A DNA stretch of 64,000 nucleotides, from the NCBI GenBank assembly GCA_963972065.1, contig CAXAVJ010000007.1, forward strand, positions 1-64,000. Reading direction: 5' to 3'. This document shows positions 44,675 through 53,322 of the stretch, piece after piece; positions within the stretch are counted from its first letter, which is position 1; every line of letters begins with the position of its first letter. The notes beneath the pieces were generated by a model. That model ran no database searches. It saw nothing but the letters and a program-made list of their open reading frames with translations, and had not been told where the DNA came from. Source of the stretch: UBA1479 sp963972065 (lineage in GTDB: Bacteria; Pseudomonadota; Alphaproteobacteria; Rhodospirillales; Casp-alpha2). Made by a program: the position numbers and the translations under genes.

Positions 44675-46519
44675 GTGCGTTCAGAAGTGGTGTTCCGAGA
44701 CGGAACGCAGTCCTGGCTGATCTTCGGTCAGGACAGCGGTAAGCCGCCCGATCTGGTTGATTCAAACCAGGTGGTCGTGCGTGCGGGCAACGAGGCCGTG
44801 CTGATCGATCCCGGCGGCGTCGAGATTTTCCCCGCCGTGTTCGACGGCATCGAACGCGAGGTGCCGCTTGCCGACATCAAACACGTCATCCTGACCCACG
44901 AAGATCCGGACGCGGGGTCGTCGCTGCCGTTGTGGCGCGAAGTCTGCGTCGACGAACTGAAGGTCCATGTGCCTTGGCTGTGGCTGGGCTATGTCACCCA
45001 TTACGACCGCGAGGCCGATTTCGTCGCGGTACCTGACGAGGGCATGGAAATCCGTTTCGGCGAGGGTGGCCGGCTGCAATTGATCCCCGCCCACTACCTG
45101 CATTCGCCGGGCAATTTCTCGGTCTTCGATCCTGCGGCCAAGGTGCTGTTCTCCGGCGACATCGGTGGCGCCCTGGTGCCGCCCGACGACCGCGACGGGT
45201 TCACCGTGCGTGACTTCGACCGGCACGTCCAATATCTGACCGGGTTCCATCAGCGCTGGATGGGCTCGCCCGCCGCGCGCGACGATTGGATTCGCCGCGT
45301 GCGCGACCTGGGGCCCGAAATCATTGTGCCGCAGCGCGGACTGGTGTTTACCGGCGCCAATGTCGGCCGCTTTCTCAACTGGTTCGAGAGCTTGGAAATT
45401 GGCCTTGCCGTCAAGGGCGGCACACCGCAGCGGCTGTCTGCGCCGCCGGCGCCCGAGCCCGCCGGTGAACCTGCCGCGGATAGTACCCCGCCCGCGCCGG
45501 AGCCGAAGCCCGAGGTCAAGAAAGGGGCGAAGCCCGACGAATCTCCGATCATGGGTGCGGGGAAACCGCTTGCACGCGCGTTGAAGGAAAGCGGGCGGCA
45601 GTTTCGCCTGATCACCCGCAGCGACTTCGACGGTCTGGTTTGCGCCGTACTGTTCGAGGAAATGGAGCTGATCGACGACATTTTGTTCGTCCATCCGCGC
45701 CAGATGCAGTACGGCGAGGTCGACCTTACCGACAACGACATTTCGACCAACGTGCCGCTCGATGAGCGGGTCTATCTCGCCTTCGACCACCATCTGAGCG
45801 AGATGGAGCGCGTCGGCGGCAAGAAGGACAATCATGTCATCGACCCGACGGCGCCGTCGGCGGCGCGTGTGGTCTACAACTACTTCGGCGGGGAAGAAGG
45901 CTTCCCCTACGTGTCCGGCGAACTGATGGACGCCGTCGATCAGGCGGATTCGGCGCAGTACGAAATGGACGATGTGCTCAACCCCCAGGGCTGGGCGCTG
46001 CTCAACTTCATCATGGACCCGCGCACGGGCCTGGGCCGCTTCCGCGGGTTCCGCATTCCCAACTACGAACTGATGATGGGCCTGATCGAGGACTGCCGGA
46101 ACTTCACCATCGAGGAAATCCTGGAACTTCCCGACGTCAAGGAACGCATCGACCTGTACAACGAACACCGGCCCAAGTTCGAGGAACAGCTGCGGCGCTG
46201 CACCACCATGCACGACAAGCTCGCCGTCATCGACATGCGCAAGGAAACGGACATCTATTGCGGCAATCGGTTCCTGATCTATGCCCTGTTCCCGGAATGC
46301 AACATCTCCATGCATGTGGTCATGGGAAAACAGGACAAGAACACCGTGTTCGCCGTCGGAAAGTCGATCTTCGACCGATCCTCGCCGGTCAACGTGGGCG
46401 AACTGATGTTGCGTTTCGGCGGCGGCGGCCACCGCGCCGCCGGCACCTGTCAGGCGGACAATCCGATCGCCGAGGAAACCATGGCTGAGCTGATCCACCG
46501 GATGTCGACGGCCACGTAA
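44675..46519 (+). CDS. fusion of MBL-fold (ODP-type) and DHH/DHHA1 phosphoesterase domains
   Basis: Protein of 614 residues. Residues about 1-235 form a metallo-beta-lactamase domain of the oxygen-binding di-iron type (THEDPDAGSS ligands His75, Asp77, Asp79; FSGDIGG). A Pro/Glu-rich linker (about 255-300) leads to a DHH domain (SDFDG, FDHHLSEME) and a DHHA1 domain (FGGGGHRAAG). It may combine oxygen/NO sensing with cyclic-di-nucleotide or oligonucleotide phosphodiesterase activity. It starts with GTG and is the only plus-strand gene inside the phage cluster, so it may be a moron or a chromosomal gene trapped by rearrangement. Confidence 0.85.
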   Translation: MRSEVVFRDGTQSWLIFGQDSGKPPDLVDSNQVVVRAGNEAVLIDPGGVEIFPAVFDGIEREVPLADIKHVILTHEDPDAGSSLPLWREVCVDELKVHVPWLWLGYVTHYDREADFVAVPDEGMEIRFGEGGRLQLIPAHYLHSPGNFSVFDPAAKVLFSGDIGGALVPPDDRDGFTVRDFDRHVQYLTGFHQRWMGSPAARDDWIRRVRDLGPEIIVPQRGLVFTGANVGRFLNWFESLEIGLAVKGGTPQRLSAPPAPEPAGEPAADSTPPAPEPKPEVKKGAKPDESPIMGAGKPLARALKESGRQFRLITRSDFDGLVCAVLFEEMELIDDILFVHPRQMQYGEVDLTDNDISTNVPLDERVYLAFDHHLSEMERVGGKKDNHVIDPTAPSAARVVYNYFGGEEGFPYVSGELMDAVDQADSAQYEMDDVLNPQGWALLNFIMDPRTGLGRFRGFRIPNYELMMGLIEDCRNFTIEEILELPDVKERIDLYNEHRPKFEEQLRRCTTMHDKLAVIDMRKETDIYCGNRFLIYALFPECNISMHVVMGKQDKNTVFAVGKSIFDRSSPVNVGELMLRFGGGGHRAAGTCQADNPIAEETMAELIHRMSTAT

Positions 46520-46532
46520 CGGCCCTTTTCTC

Positions 46533-46916
46533 CTAGGGTGCCAGCCGCCCGGTCATCAGATACCAGGCCATGGCGGCGGCGGCGCCGGTCAGCGCCAGAA
46601 GGGCCGCGAACAATCCCCGGATCAAGCCCGAGCGCAGCGCCGCGAAGCCCTCCAGAACCTGCACCTGATTTTCCGTGATGCGATCCTGGGTCTGGTCAAC
46701 CCGGTCGTGCAGGCGGGCGCGGGCATCGCGGGTCTGGGCCATGAAGGCGCGCAGTTCCTGTCCCATGCGGTCGAACGATTGGGCGGCCTCGCGCGACCGC
46801 TCCACGCATTGCCGTTCGTGAGCGATGATGGCCTGACGTGCAAGACTTGCCTCGCGCAGAGCCTCGTTGGCGGTATGCAGGGCGCGGGTATCTGTGGTGT
46901 CGGCAGTGGAAGGCAT
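46533..46916 (-). CDS. coiled-coil protein with C-terminal membrane anchor
   Basis: Protein of 127 residues. Residues about 10-95 are a long coiled coil (REASLARQAIIAHERQ, FDRMGQELRAFMAQTR) and residues 100-122 are a TM segment, so the bulk faces the cytosol. Such tail-anchored coiled coils occur near phage lysis genes, but no family is recognised. It lies just after the CPBP gene. Confidence 0.6.
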   Translation of the reverse strand: MPSTADTTDTRALHTANEALREASLARQAIIAHERQCVERSREAAQSFDRMGQELRAFMAQTRDARARLHDRVDQTQDRITENQVQVLEGFAALRSGLIRGLFAALLALTGAAAAMAWYLMTGRLAP

Positions 46917-46952
46917 GCGGGTCAGTCCCTAACAATTCACGCCGAACCGGCG

Positions 46953-47633
46953 TCAGGGGGTGAAGACAATCAGGTTGTGGATGTAGTGGACAATGACCAA
47001 CGGCACGATGGACCGTGTCAGGCAATACAGATACCCGTACATGACGCCCGACAGAGAGATCACCACCGTCCAGACAATGCCTTGGGACCAATGGGCGGCC
47101 CCGAACAGAAGGCCCGCGATCAGAATGCTGGTTCCCAGACTAGGGACATAGCGGAAGACGACGGCGATCAGAACGGCGCGGTAGAAGACTTCCTCTGCGA
47201 CCGAATTCAGCATCAGCCCAAATGTCAGGTCGAAATATCGCACGATGTCGTCATGGTACGCAGGGATGTTCGCGACGACGGGAGCTTCCAGCCAAGAACT
47301 GAAAAATTCCCCCAGGCCATGAAGCAGATGATCGCAAAGGAGTATGCCGGCCAAGAGAGCTAGAACATGTCCGTTCAGCCACCCGGAACCGCTCCACGGC
47401 AAATCGGGCGCTGAGATTGATTGCCGAACGATCGCGCGGACGGGGGCGGTGGAAAGGCAAAGAATGACGATCAGGGACTTTTTTACATAGTCTGCGAGGA
47501 GATAGTCGTTGATCTCCGTGATTTGCGTTCCCAGCAAGAAGTCATCCAGGACATTGACGATCAGGATCGCCGCGACAAATGCCGTTTCAAAATGCGTGAC
47601 GGAAAGCGGGCGGGCGAGTTGGAAGTCTCTCAT
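46953..47633 (-). CDS. CPBP-family intramembrane metalloprotease (immunity-like)
   Basis: Integral membrane protein of 226 residues with about seven hydrophobic segments. The CPBP motifs are visible: AEEVFYR (EExxxR), FGAAHW and HYIHN (HxxxN). The family contains CAAX proteases and bacteriocin self-immunity proteins. It follows the modular protein gene at 47739-48308, the same layout as the two-TM partners, so an immunity role is plausible. The region is AT-richer than flanking phage genes. Confidence 0.82.
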   Translation of the reverse strand: MRDFQLARPLSVTHFETAFVAAILIVNVLDDFLLGTQITEINDYLLADYVKKSLIVILCLSTAPVRAIVRQSISAPDLPWSGSGWLNGHVLALLAGILLCDHLLHGLGEFFSSWLEAPVVANIPAYHDDIVRYFDLTFGLMLNSVAEEVFYRAVLIAVVFRYVPSLGTSILIAGLLFGAAHWSQGIVWTVVISLSGVMYGYLYCLTRSIVPLVIVHYIHNLIVFTP

Positions 47634-47738
47634 CTATGCGCCAAATAAAATGTCCGCGACGGTAAAATTCCATGATTACGATAACGCCTTTCGCTGATGG
47701 TGTCGCTTGTGAAACGGCCGTCGCGGACGTGTGGACAT

Positions 47739-48308
47739 TCAACCCCTTCTTCCACCGACGGGGGTCTTGCCCATGAACGGGATGCGTTCACCGCGCTGCT
47801 GATAAAGCCAGTAATTGAATTTTTGCAGCAGTTTGTCGATGGTGCCGTCTTCCGTGCGGGACGTTTCCGGAGACTCTCCTGAAAACCAAGGATAGGGACT
47901 GTTCGCGTTCTCCGACGCACGCATCCGTCCAGACGTCACGGCCCGCTGGGACAGAACCTCGGTCGGGCCCCAGGGTTTGACGATTCCGTCGACCCGGAGC
48001 CCGTCACCGGCCAGTTCGTTCAGCTTTATCTGGCCCTTTTCGATGGCGCTGAGAAAGTCTTCATCGGCGTCCCGTGTGGCCGCCGGCATCAGCTTGTTTT
48101 CGGCAAGGAAGGTGGAGACTGTGTGCACGTCGTCCGCCCTGTTCTCCTGGCCGCGCCCGACGGATGCGGTCAGGAAGCTGCGCCCATAACCCCCCATTCC
48201 GTCCGCGCCGCCGACACCCGGTAAACCGGGTTCGGGAGCATCTCCGGACCGGTCTGGGGTTGTGGCCTGTGCGGCCGGCAAGGTGTGATCCTGTTCCGTG
48301 GTTCCCAA
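47739..48308 (-). CDS. PG-binding-like modular protein with a short tip (copy 3)
   Basis: Protein of 189 residues. The shared module spans about 30-132 (EPGLPGVGGADGMGGYG, ENRADDV, TRDADEDFL, IVKPWGPTEVLSQRAV). In place of the transglycosylase domain it ends in about 55 residues with LLQKFNYWLYQQRGERIPFM and a Gly/Arg tail. The TTG start at 48308 was chosen because AGGAGG lies six bases before it and it gives the same MG start as the paralogues. It directly follows the large terminase gene and precedes the CPBP gene. Confidence 0.68.
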   Translation of the reverse strand: MGTTEQDHTLPAAQATTPDRSGDAPEPGLPGVGGADGMGGYGRSFLTASVGRGQENRADDVHTVSTFLAENKLMPAATRDADEDFLSAIEKGQIKLNELAGDGLRVDGIVKPWGPTEVLSQRAVTSGRMRASENANSPYPWFSGESPETSRTEDGTIDKLLQKFNYWLYQQRGERIPFMGKTPVGGRRG

Positions 48309-48343
48309 GGGAATCCTCCTTTTCCAATTGACTGCGACGATCG

Positions 48344-49867
48344 TCACAAAACGAAATCCGTCTTTGCCGTGAAGGTGCCGCCGCCCCGCCAGTTGGGTTT
48401 GCGGCGTGTCAGGCCGTCGGCCGGCGGAACTCCTCGGCCCAGGCGCACGGGTTCCGCCAGCAGGCAGCCGGCGACCGCGTCCAGGCCGTCGTCCCGGCAG
48501 GTCGCGCCGGGGGCCCATTCGCGCATTTCGCGGACAAAGGGTGTGTGCCAGACGCTATCGTGGGCGTGCAAGCGCCCGGCCGCCAGGACGGCGTCGAAGG
48601 CATCCAGGATACGCAGGTCCTTGGCGCGGTGGCTGGTCGCTTCGATCACCGCCGCCTCGACCCCGGCGGTGCCCAGGGCGCGACGCAGCAGGCCCGGCAG
48701 GAACCGCCCGATGCCGTTGGTCTCTAGCGTCACCGAGGGCAGATGGTGGTCGCGCAGGAAGGCGGCGACCTGCCGGCATTGCTGCGAGGCCTCGTCGCGG
48801 TCGTCTTTGCCCGATCCCGTTGCCGCGCGCGCCGCCTCCGCCGGGTCATGTTCCAGGTAACGGACGGCATGCAGGTAATGGATACCGTCGTTGTCCGTGA
48901 ACAGCGCGGCGACTACGCTGGCGTCGCCGGCGCCCGGCGCGCCGTATGCAGGGTCCCACCAGCAGGACGCCGACGCCAGGCGCTTGCCGCCGAGGGTCAG
49001 GACGCCGACGCCGTTGCGTTCCGCATAGTCTAGCGGATGGGCGTAAGGGATTAGGCGGTCCGGGTCGAGGCGGCTGTCCAGAATGTTGACGGGCTCCAAC
49101 AGCATCTGGCTACGGAACTTGTTGGGGCCGCTGCGGTCGCGGATCGCGTCGATGCGGGCAATGGGAAACCGTTCCGGCCATCGCGACCTTCCGCCGGGAC
49201 CCAGCAACGGGACCTCGAGCCTCTGGAACCCGGCGAGGAACGGCTTGCCGTCCGCCGCGCCGGCCCGCGCCTCGGCCGCGTAGATGGTGTCATAGGTGTG
49301 GGGCGTGCCGACATAAAGCTGGAGGCCGCCCGGCACCAAAACGTATTCGATTTCCGCCAGGCGCGCGCGTAGGTCGGCGCGTTTGGACGCGGTGTCGCAG
49401 GTGTTGGGCACCTCGACATCGTCACAGATCACCACGTCGGCGCGGGATCCGGTCAGGTTGGCGCCGATGCCGCGGGCTAGCATGGAAGGATCGCGCAGTT
49501 CCGCCCGGCGGTTGACCGTGAACTGTTCCGACGCCCATTGGTCGGCCCGCGGCGGCTTCAGGTGCCGTGTCAGCGGGTGGCGTTCGATGATGCGTTTGAC
49601 GTTGCGCACCATCTTGCGCGCCAGCGCCAGATCCGCCGCCAACACCATGATACGCAGGTCCGGGTCGCGCCACAGCATCCAGGCGCAGAACAGGCCGACC
49701 AGGGTCGACTTGCCCGAATTGCGGAAGGCCATCAGCAGCAATTCGTGGCGGCCCGCCTGGCGCTCGCCCTCCAGCCACTGGGCCATGTGGATATGGAGGT
49801 CCGGCGTGTTCAGCCCCTGCAGGTTGTTCCACAGGACGACGAAGACGGCGAAGTTGACCGGCGGCAT
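48344..49867 (-). CDS. phage terminase large subunit
   Basis: DNA-packaging motor of 507 residues. The ATPase domain has a Walker A-like FRNSGKS (48-54) and Walker B VVICDD (Asp149-Asp150) with the coupling motif region YVGTPHTYD. The nuclease domain begins near 300 with WWDPAYGAPGAGDASV and includes further acidic residues (TLETNGIGR, DDGLDAVAG). The length is normal. No small terminase gene is adjacent. It begins 27 bases after the oxygenase stop. Confidence 0.92.
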   Translation of the reverse strand: MPPVNFAVFVVLWNNLQGLNTPDLHIHMAQWLEGERQAGRHELLLMAFRNSGKSTLVGLFCAWMLWRDPDLRIMVLAADLALARKMVRNVKRIIERHPLTRHLKPPRADQWASEQFTVNRRAELRDPSMLARGIGANLTGSRADVVICDDVEVPNTCDTASKRADLRARLAEIEYVLVPGGLQLYVGTPHTYDTIYAAEARAGAADGKPFLAGFQRLEVPLLGPGGRSRWPERFPIARIDAIRDRSGPNKFRSQMLLEPVNILDSRLDPDRLIPYAHPLDYAERNGVGVLTLGGKRLASASCWWDPAYGAPGAGDASVVAALFTDNDGIHYLHAVRYLEHDPAEAARAATGSGKDDRDEASQQCRQVAAFLRDHHLPSVTLETNGIGRFLPGLLRRALGTAGVEAAVIEATSHRAKDLRILDAFDAVLAAGRLHAHDSVWHTPFVREMREWAPGATCRDDGLDAVAGCLLAEPVRLGRGVPPADGLTRRKPNWRGGGTFTAKTDFVL

Positions 49868-49894
49868 AGACCCTCGCGGCTGTGATGATGTCGG

Positions 49895-50497
49895 TTACGG
49901 GCAGGCCCTGGGTTGGTCGGCGGTCGGCCTGGGGCCTTCTGCGAACATGAAGTTCACGGGCAGGGAGACCCGGGCCGCGACCGGCCCGAAGTTGGGCGTC
50001 GAACAATGGCGCATGTTACCCGCCATGAAGATCAGCCGGCCCGGCGGCGTGTCCAGCCGATGGCATCGTGCGGGATCGGCCTCGTCCTGAATGATCAGGT
50101 CGCCGCCGTTGCCCTGCACCGAATAGACGGCGACCACGGGGGTCTCCCCATGGTCGTGCCAGGGAACGCCTTCGTTGGGTTTGTAATGATTGCACCAGGA
50201 CCTGTGGCGGAAGGGCCGACCGACAAGCGTCGGGTGCCAGCGTTCAAGATAAATGGCGAGCGCCGCGTAGAGCCGCTCCGCCAAGCCGGCCAGTCCTGGC
50301 GGCAGGGGTTTACGGTCGAACAGGCATTTCGTGGCCCGGCGGTTCAGAATGCTGTCACCGTGGATGCGGTCCGGCGTCGCGTCGGTGGTGCGCATTTCCG
50401 CCAGGATCAGATCGTTCATGGCGGCGATGCGGCCGCCGGCGAAATCGAAGGTCATGACTTCTGGGATCGGCTCCGACTGGCGGACAAGATCACGCAT
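49895..50497 (-). CDS. 2OG-Fe(II) oxygenase-like protein
   Basis: Protein of 200 residues with a cupin-like DSBH pattern: HDHGETPVVAVYSVQG (metal ligands among His114, Asp115, His116), the distal His164 in GNMRHCSTP and Arg176 in ARVSLPVNF for the 2OG carboxylate. It resembles the putative 2OG-Fe(II) oxygenases of phages (PF13759-like). Its ATG overlaps the radical SAM stop by eight bases, so both are made together. Likely substrate: a virion or peptide residue. Confidence 0.78.
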   Translation of the reverse strand: MRDLVRQSEPIPEVMTFDFAGGRIAAMNDLILAEMRTTDATPDRIHGDSILNRRATKCLFDRKPLPPGLAGLAERLYAALAIYLERWHPTLVGRPFRHRSWCNHYKPNEGVPWHDHGETPVVAVYSVQGNGGDLIIQDEADPARCHRLDTPPGRLIFMAGNMRHCSTPNFGPVAARVSLPVNFMFAEGPRPTADQPRACP

Positions 50498-51905
50498 TAA
50501 CAGCCTCCGCCTGATCTGCGTGCGCCAGACGGATGACCTCCACCGATGCGGTACCGGGCCGGCGGATGAAGGCGCCGTCCAGGGCGTCGATTCGGATCAG
50601 CGTCCTGCCGGTCAGATAATAGAGGGCCGCCGCCAGCATGGCTGTGTTGTAGGTGAAGCTGACATCGCAGGCGGCCTGCCAGTACTTTCCTTCCAGAAAC
50701 ATGCAGGACCCCTTGCACAGTTGCACCACGGGGCAGCTACGGCATTCGTCGCGGGTCTGGTGATGGTGCGCCGTGTCCAGGCGCACGGCGGTCAGGTCGC
50801 GGACATTGCCCAGGTTGTGGTGGGGGTCGTCGGCGGACACGTTATGGCAGGTTGTCACCTCACCCATCAGGTTGACGGCGATGGTGTCCTCGCGGTCCAT
50901 GCCGCATTTCTGGCCAAGAGCGGCAAGTGGTCGCTTCTTGCCGAGCGAGTCGAGAAAGTCCTCGATCTTGTTGCGCACGGAATTGCAGCCGGGCACGGTC
51001 AGGCCGTTGGCCGCCTCGGCGAACAGGGTGTGCAGAGCCACCCGGTGGCCCGCCTCGTCCTGCGGTGTGCAGGCCAGGGCGTCGTCGTCATAGGGCAGTA
51101 GAATTTCTTCCGTGTTGGAAGAAATCGATCCCGGCGGCACGCCCAGCTTGTCTTCGATATGGCGGCGCACGGCGGCGAGGGAATAATTCCACCGTGTCAG
51201 CACCGTGCCGAAGCCCAGGCCGAAGGTTGGCCCATCGTCGAAAGGCTCGTCCGCGCTGCCCAACTGCCCCGCCGCCGTCATCAGCCGGCGGATCAGCCGG
51301 CACTTCTCCGGATCGTCCAGGATGTCTTCCGGGTTGCGGTATTTCTGGGCCGGACCGTCATGGCTGATCTGCACCCCGACCCGCTGGGCGATCAGCCAGT
51401 CGATCTTCTCATCGTCGAGCAGCGAGCCGTTGGTGATGACGTTGAACCGAGCCCTGGGATAGCGTCGGCGCAGTTCGTCGCCGAGAATTTTCAGCTTGGT
51501 CCAATAGACGAAGGGCTCGCCGCCCCAGAACTCGATCCTCAGATCGTCGCCGCCGTTCTTGGCGGCGCCGTCGGTCGCGAACCAGGTATCGAGATTGCGC
51601 AGGAACAGTTTCGCGTCCTCTACCGCGCCGCCCAGAAAAGTGTTCCAGCTCGCCTGATTGCAATAGGCGCAGGCGTAATTGCACTTGAAGCCCATCTGGA
51701 TTTTCAGGGTGCGGATGCCTACCTTGCGGCCGGGGTTGTCCGGCGACACGCGCTGCGGCACGGGCCAGGACACAGGACCCTCGGTGGTGAAGGCGGGATG
51801 GACGATCTGCCCGTCGTCGCCACCTTCGCGAATCAGGGTGGAGTCCTTGGGGTCGTAGAGAAGATGGAGGATGTCCTCCCCTTCCAGGGTCAGTCTGTAG
51901 GTCAT
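50490..51905 (-). CDS. radical SAM/SPASM peptide-modifying enzyme
   Basis: Protein of 471 residues. The radical SAM cluster motif is CNYACAYC (Cys75, Cys79, Cys82), with the EFWGGEPF motif near 125-132. The SPASM domain has seven cysteines (334, 353, 388, 391, 397, 401, 413) in the Cx2Cx5Cx3C arrangement, able to hold two extra 4Fe-4S clusters. An N-terminal region (1-60) may bind the leader. Such enzymes make thioether, C-C or oxidation changes in peptides or sulfatases. It overlaps both neighbours (ATGA and 8 bases) in the cassette behind the Cys-rich Hint protein. Confidence 0.93.
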   Translation of the reverse strand: MTYRLTLEGEDILHLLYDPKDSTLIREGGDDGQIVHPAFTTEGPVSWPVPQRVSPDNPGRKVGIRTLKIQMGFKCNYACAYCNQASWNTFLGGAVEDAKLFLRNLDTWFATDGAAKNGGDDLRIEFWGGEPFVYWTKLKILGDELRRRYPRARFNVITNGSLLDDEKIDWLIAQRVGVQISHDGPAQKYRNPEDILDDPEKCRLIRRLMTAAGQLGSADEPFDDGPTFGLGFGTVLTRWNYSLAAVRRHIEDKLGVPPGSISSNTEEILLPYDDDALACTPQDEAGHRVALHTLFAEAANGLTVPGCNSVRNKIEDFLDSLGKKRPLAALGQKCGMDREDTIAVNLMGEVTTCHNVSADDPHHNLGNVRDLTAVRLDTAHHHQTRDECRSCPVVQLCKGSCMFLEGKYWQAACDVSFTYNTAMLAAALYYLTGRTLIRIDALDGAFIRRPGTASVEVIRLAHADQAEAVNA

Positions 51906-52600
51906 CAGCCGAACTCCCAGTCCACGGGTTGAGGCGGCGGTACGGAAAAACGGCCGAATTCAGGGTTCGGCGTGCCGTCCGGGAGGGTCTCCCTCACGTC
52001 CCGGTAAGCCACGGCGTTTTCCGGTCGGGTCGCGTCGAAGGAGCCGACGAATCCCAGAGGCCCCTGGCGCGCCTCTATGATTACGCCATCACTGATGAAC
52101 CCGTTCGTCGGTTCGCCGTCGGAGATGACTTTGAGTGCGGGAACCGTGCCGATGCCCGTGGTGTCGAGAATGTGCTGCAGAAACCCGAAGACATAAACGT
52201 GTTGCTTGTGATGCCAATGCGGGTACTGGGCCGCTTGGCGCAGGGCGGTCGTGGCCAGAACGGCCATGTCGTCCAACTCCATGATCCGATAGGGCTCCGG
52301 AGCCGGCGTTCCGTCGAACAAGGTGCTGACATAGTGGACAGCACCGTCCCGCATGGCCTCGGGGTTCCATGGAATGACGACGTCCCCGACCGGCGCCAAC
52401 AGCACGCCGGCAAGGCGCGGCGACAGGTCTTCACCAAGGGCGTTGCTTCCGGCGCCCCCCTCGCCAGGCCGATTGACGCCGTCGCGTTGGCGGTACCATG
52501 TGCGCAGGCGCAGATGATCCGCTGCCACCGTGCAGTCATGAACCAGGTTCTCGACGGTTGATCCGGCAACGGTCCAGGCGCGTCGTGCTCGCTTCAACAT
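51905..52600 (-). CDS. unknown cassette protein with His-rich segment
   Basis: Protein of 231 residues with no recognised family. It shows a basic N-terminus (MLKRARRAW), a His-rich stretch near the middle (PHWHHKQHVYVFGFLQH) that could bind metal, and a Pro-rich C-terminus. No signal or TM. The ATG at 52600 overlaps the previous gene by seven bases and its stop overlaps the radical SAM start. The context suggests a partner or substrate of the modifying enzymes. Confidence 0.7.
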   Translation of the reverse strand: MLKRARRAWTVAGSTVENLVHDCTVAADHLRLRTWYRQRDGVNRPGEGGAGSNALGEDLSPRLAGVLLAPVGDVVIPWNPEAMRDGAVHYVSTLFDGTPAPEPYRIMELDDMAVLATTALRQAAQYPHWHHKQHVYVFGFLQHILDTTGIGTVPALKVISDGEPTNGFISDGVIIEARQGPLGFVGSFDATRPENAVAYRDVRETLPDGTPNPEFGRFSVPPPQPVDWEFG

Positions 52601-53322
52601 GGGCCCGGCTCGCTCTGCAGACCACGGTCTTCCTGCGTCGGCGCCGCGGGGTGAACCCGCTGGACGTAGCGCGCGGCGGCGGCCGCGACCCATATGGTCA
52701 GGGCGACGACGACGCCCGTATAGGCCCAGGCCCAGACCTGGAGCCCGGCGCCGCCGGCGGCGGCGAACAGCACGATCCAGTAATCGTTGCGACAGGCATC
52801 GAGGCCCCACTTCACCCGGCGCATGATGGGCCGCTGGCGCGGGGTCAAAAGCTTCTGCGGATTCCAGGGAACGACACCCAGGCGCTGGCGCTTTGCCAGG
52901 CTCCAGCCGACGCCCATGAGCATGAGGCGCAGCAGGACCGCCGCTCCGGCGCCGACCCAGACCAGGGCCAGATCATTCTGACGCAGGCCGATGACGACCA
53001 TGACGAGGACCATGGTCACGTAGCCGACGGCGATGTCGTAGAGCCCGCCCAGGTTGGTGGCGCGGTCCGTGGCGCGGGCGACATGACCGTCGATCCAGTC
53101 GACCCAGCGCGAGGCGAAGATCAGGCCCGCGCCGGCCACGGCGGAGCCCCAATCCGTCCCGTGCCAGATGACGGCCAGGCCGACGAGCGCCAGGATCAGG
53201 CTTGCCGTCGTGATCCAGTTGGGATGCAGCCAGGTCAGCCGGGGGGCGGTGGCCAGGGCCGTGTCACGGTCCCAGTTGAGCAGCCGGTCGCGGGTCATGG
53301 CGGGGGGCATGCCAGAAGTCAT
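52594..53322 (-). CDS. CDP-alcohol phosphotransferase-like membrane protein
   Basis: Integral membrane protein of 243 residues with about six TM segments. The family motif D(x2)DG(x2)AR(x8)G(x3)D(x3)D reads Asp75, Asp78-Gly79, Ala82-Arg83, Gly92, Asp96, but the last Asp is Gly100. The catalytic-base position is therefore missing, so activity or specificity may differ. AGAGGAG precedes the ATG at 53322 by eight bases; the gene overlaps the Hint protein by 59 bases. Finding such a lipid-type enzyme inside phage tail genes is unusual. Confidence 0.8.
   Translation of the reverse strand: MTSGMPPAMTRDRLLNWDRDTALATAPRLTWLHPNWITTASLILALVGLAVIWHGTDWGSAVAGAGLIFASRWVDWIDGHVARATDRATNLGGLYDIAVGYVTMVLVMVVIGLRQNDLALVWVGAGAAVLLRLMLMGVGWSLAKRQRLGVVPWNPQKLLTPRQRPIMRRVKWGLDACRNDYWIVLFAAAGGAGLQVWAWAYTGVVVALTIWVAAAAARYVQRVHPAAPTQEDRGLQSEPGPC

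Noticed and set aside
44762..46498. A 578-codon open frame antisense to the MBL-DHH gene
   Set aside because: Shadow frame; composition is unlike real proteins and the opposite strand has clear motifs.
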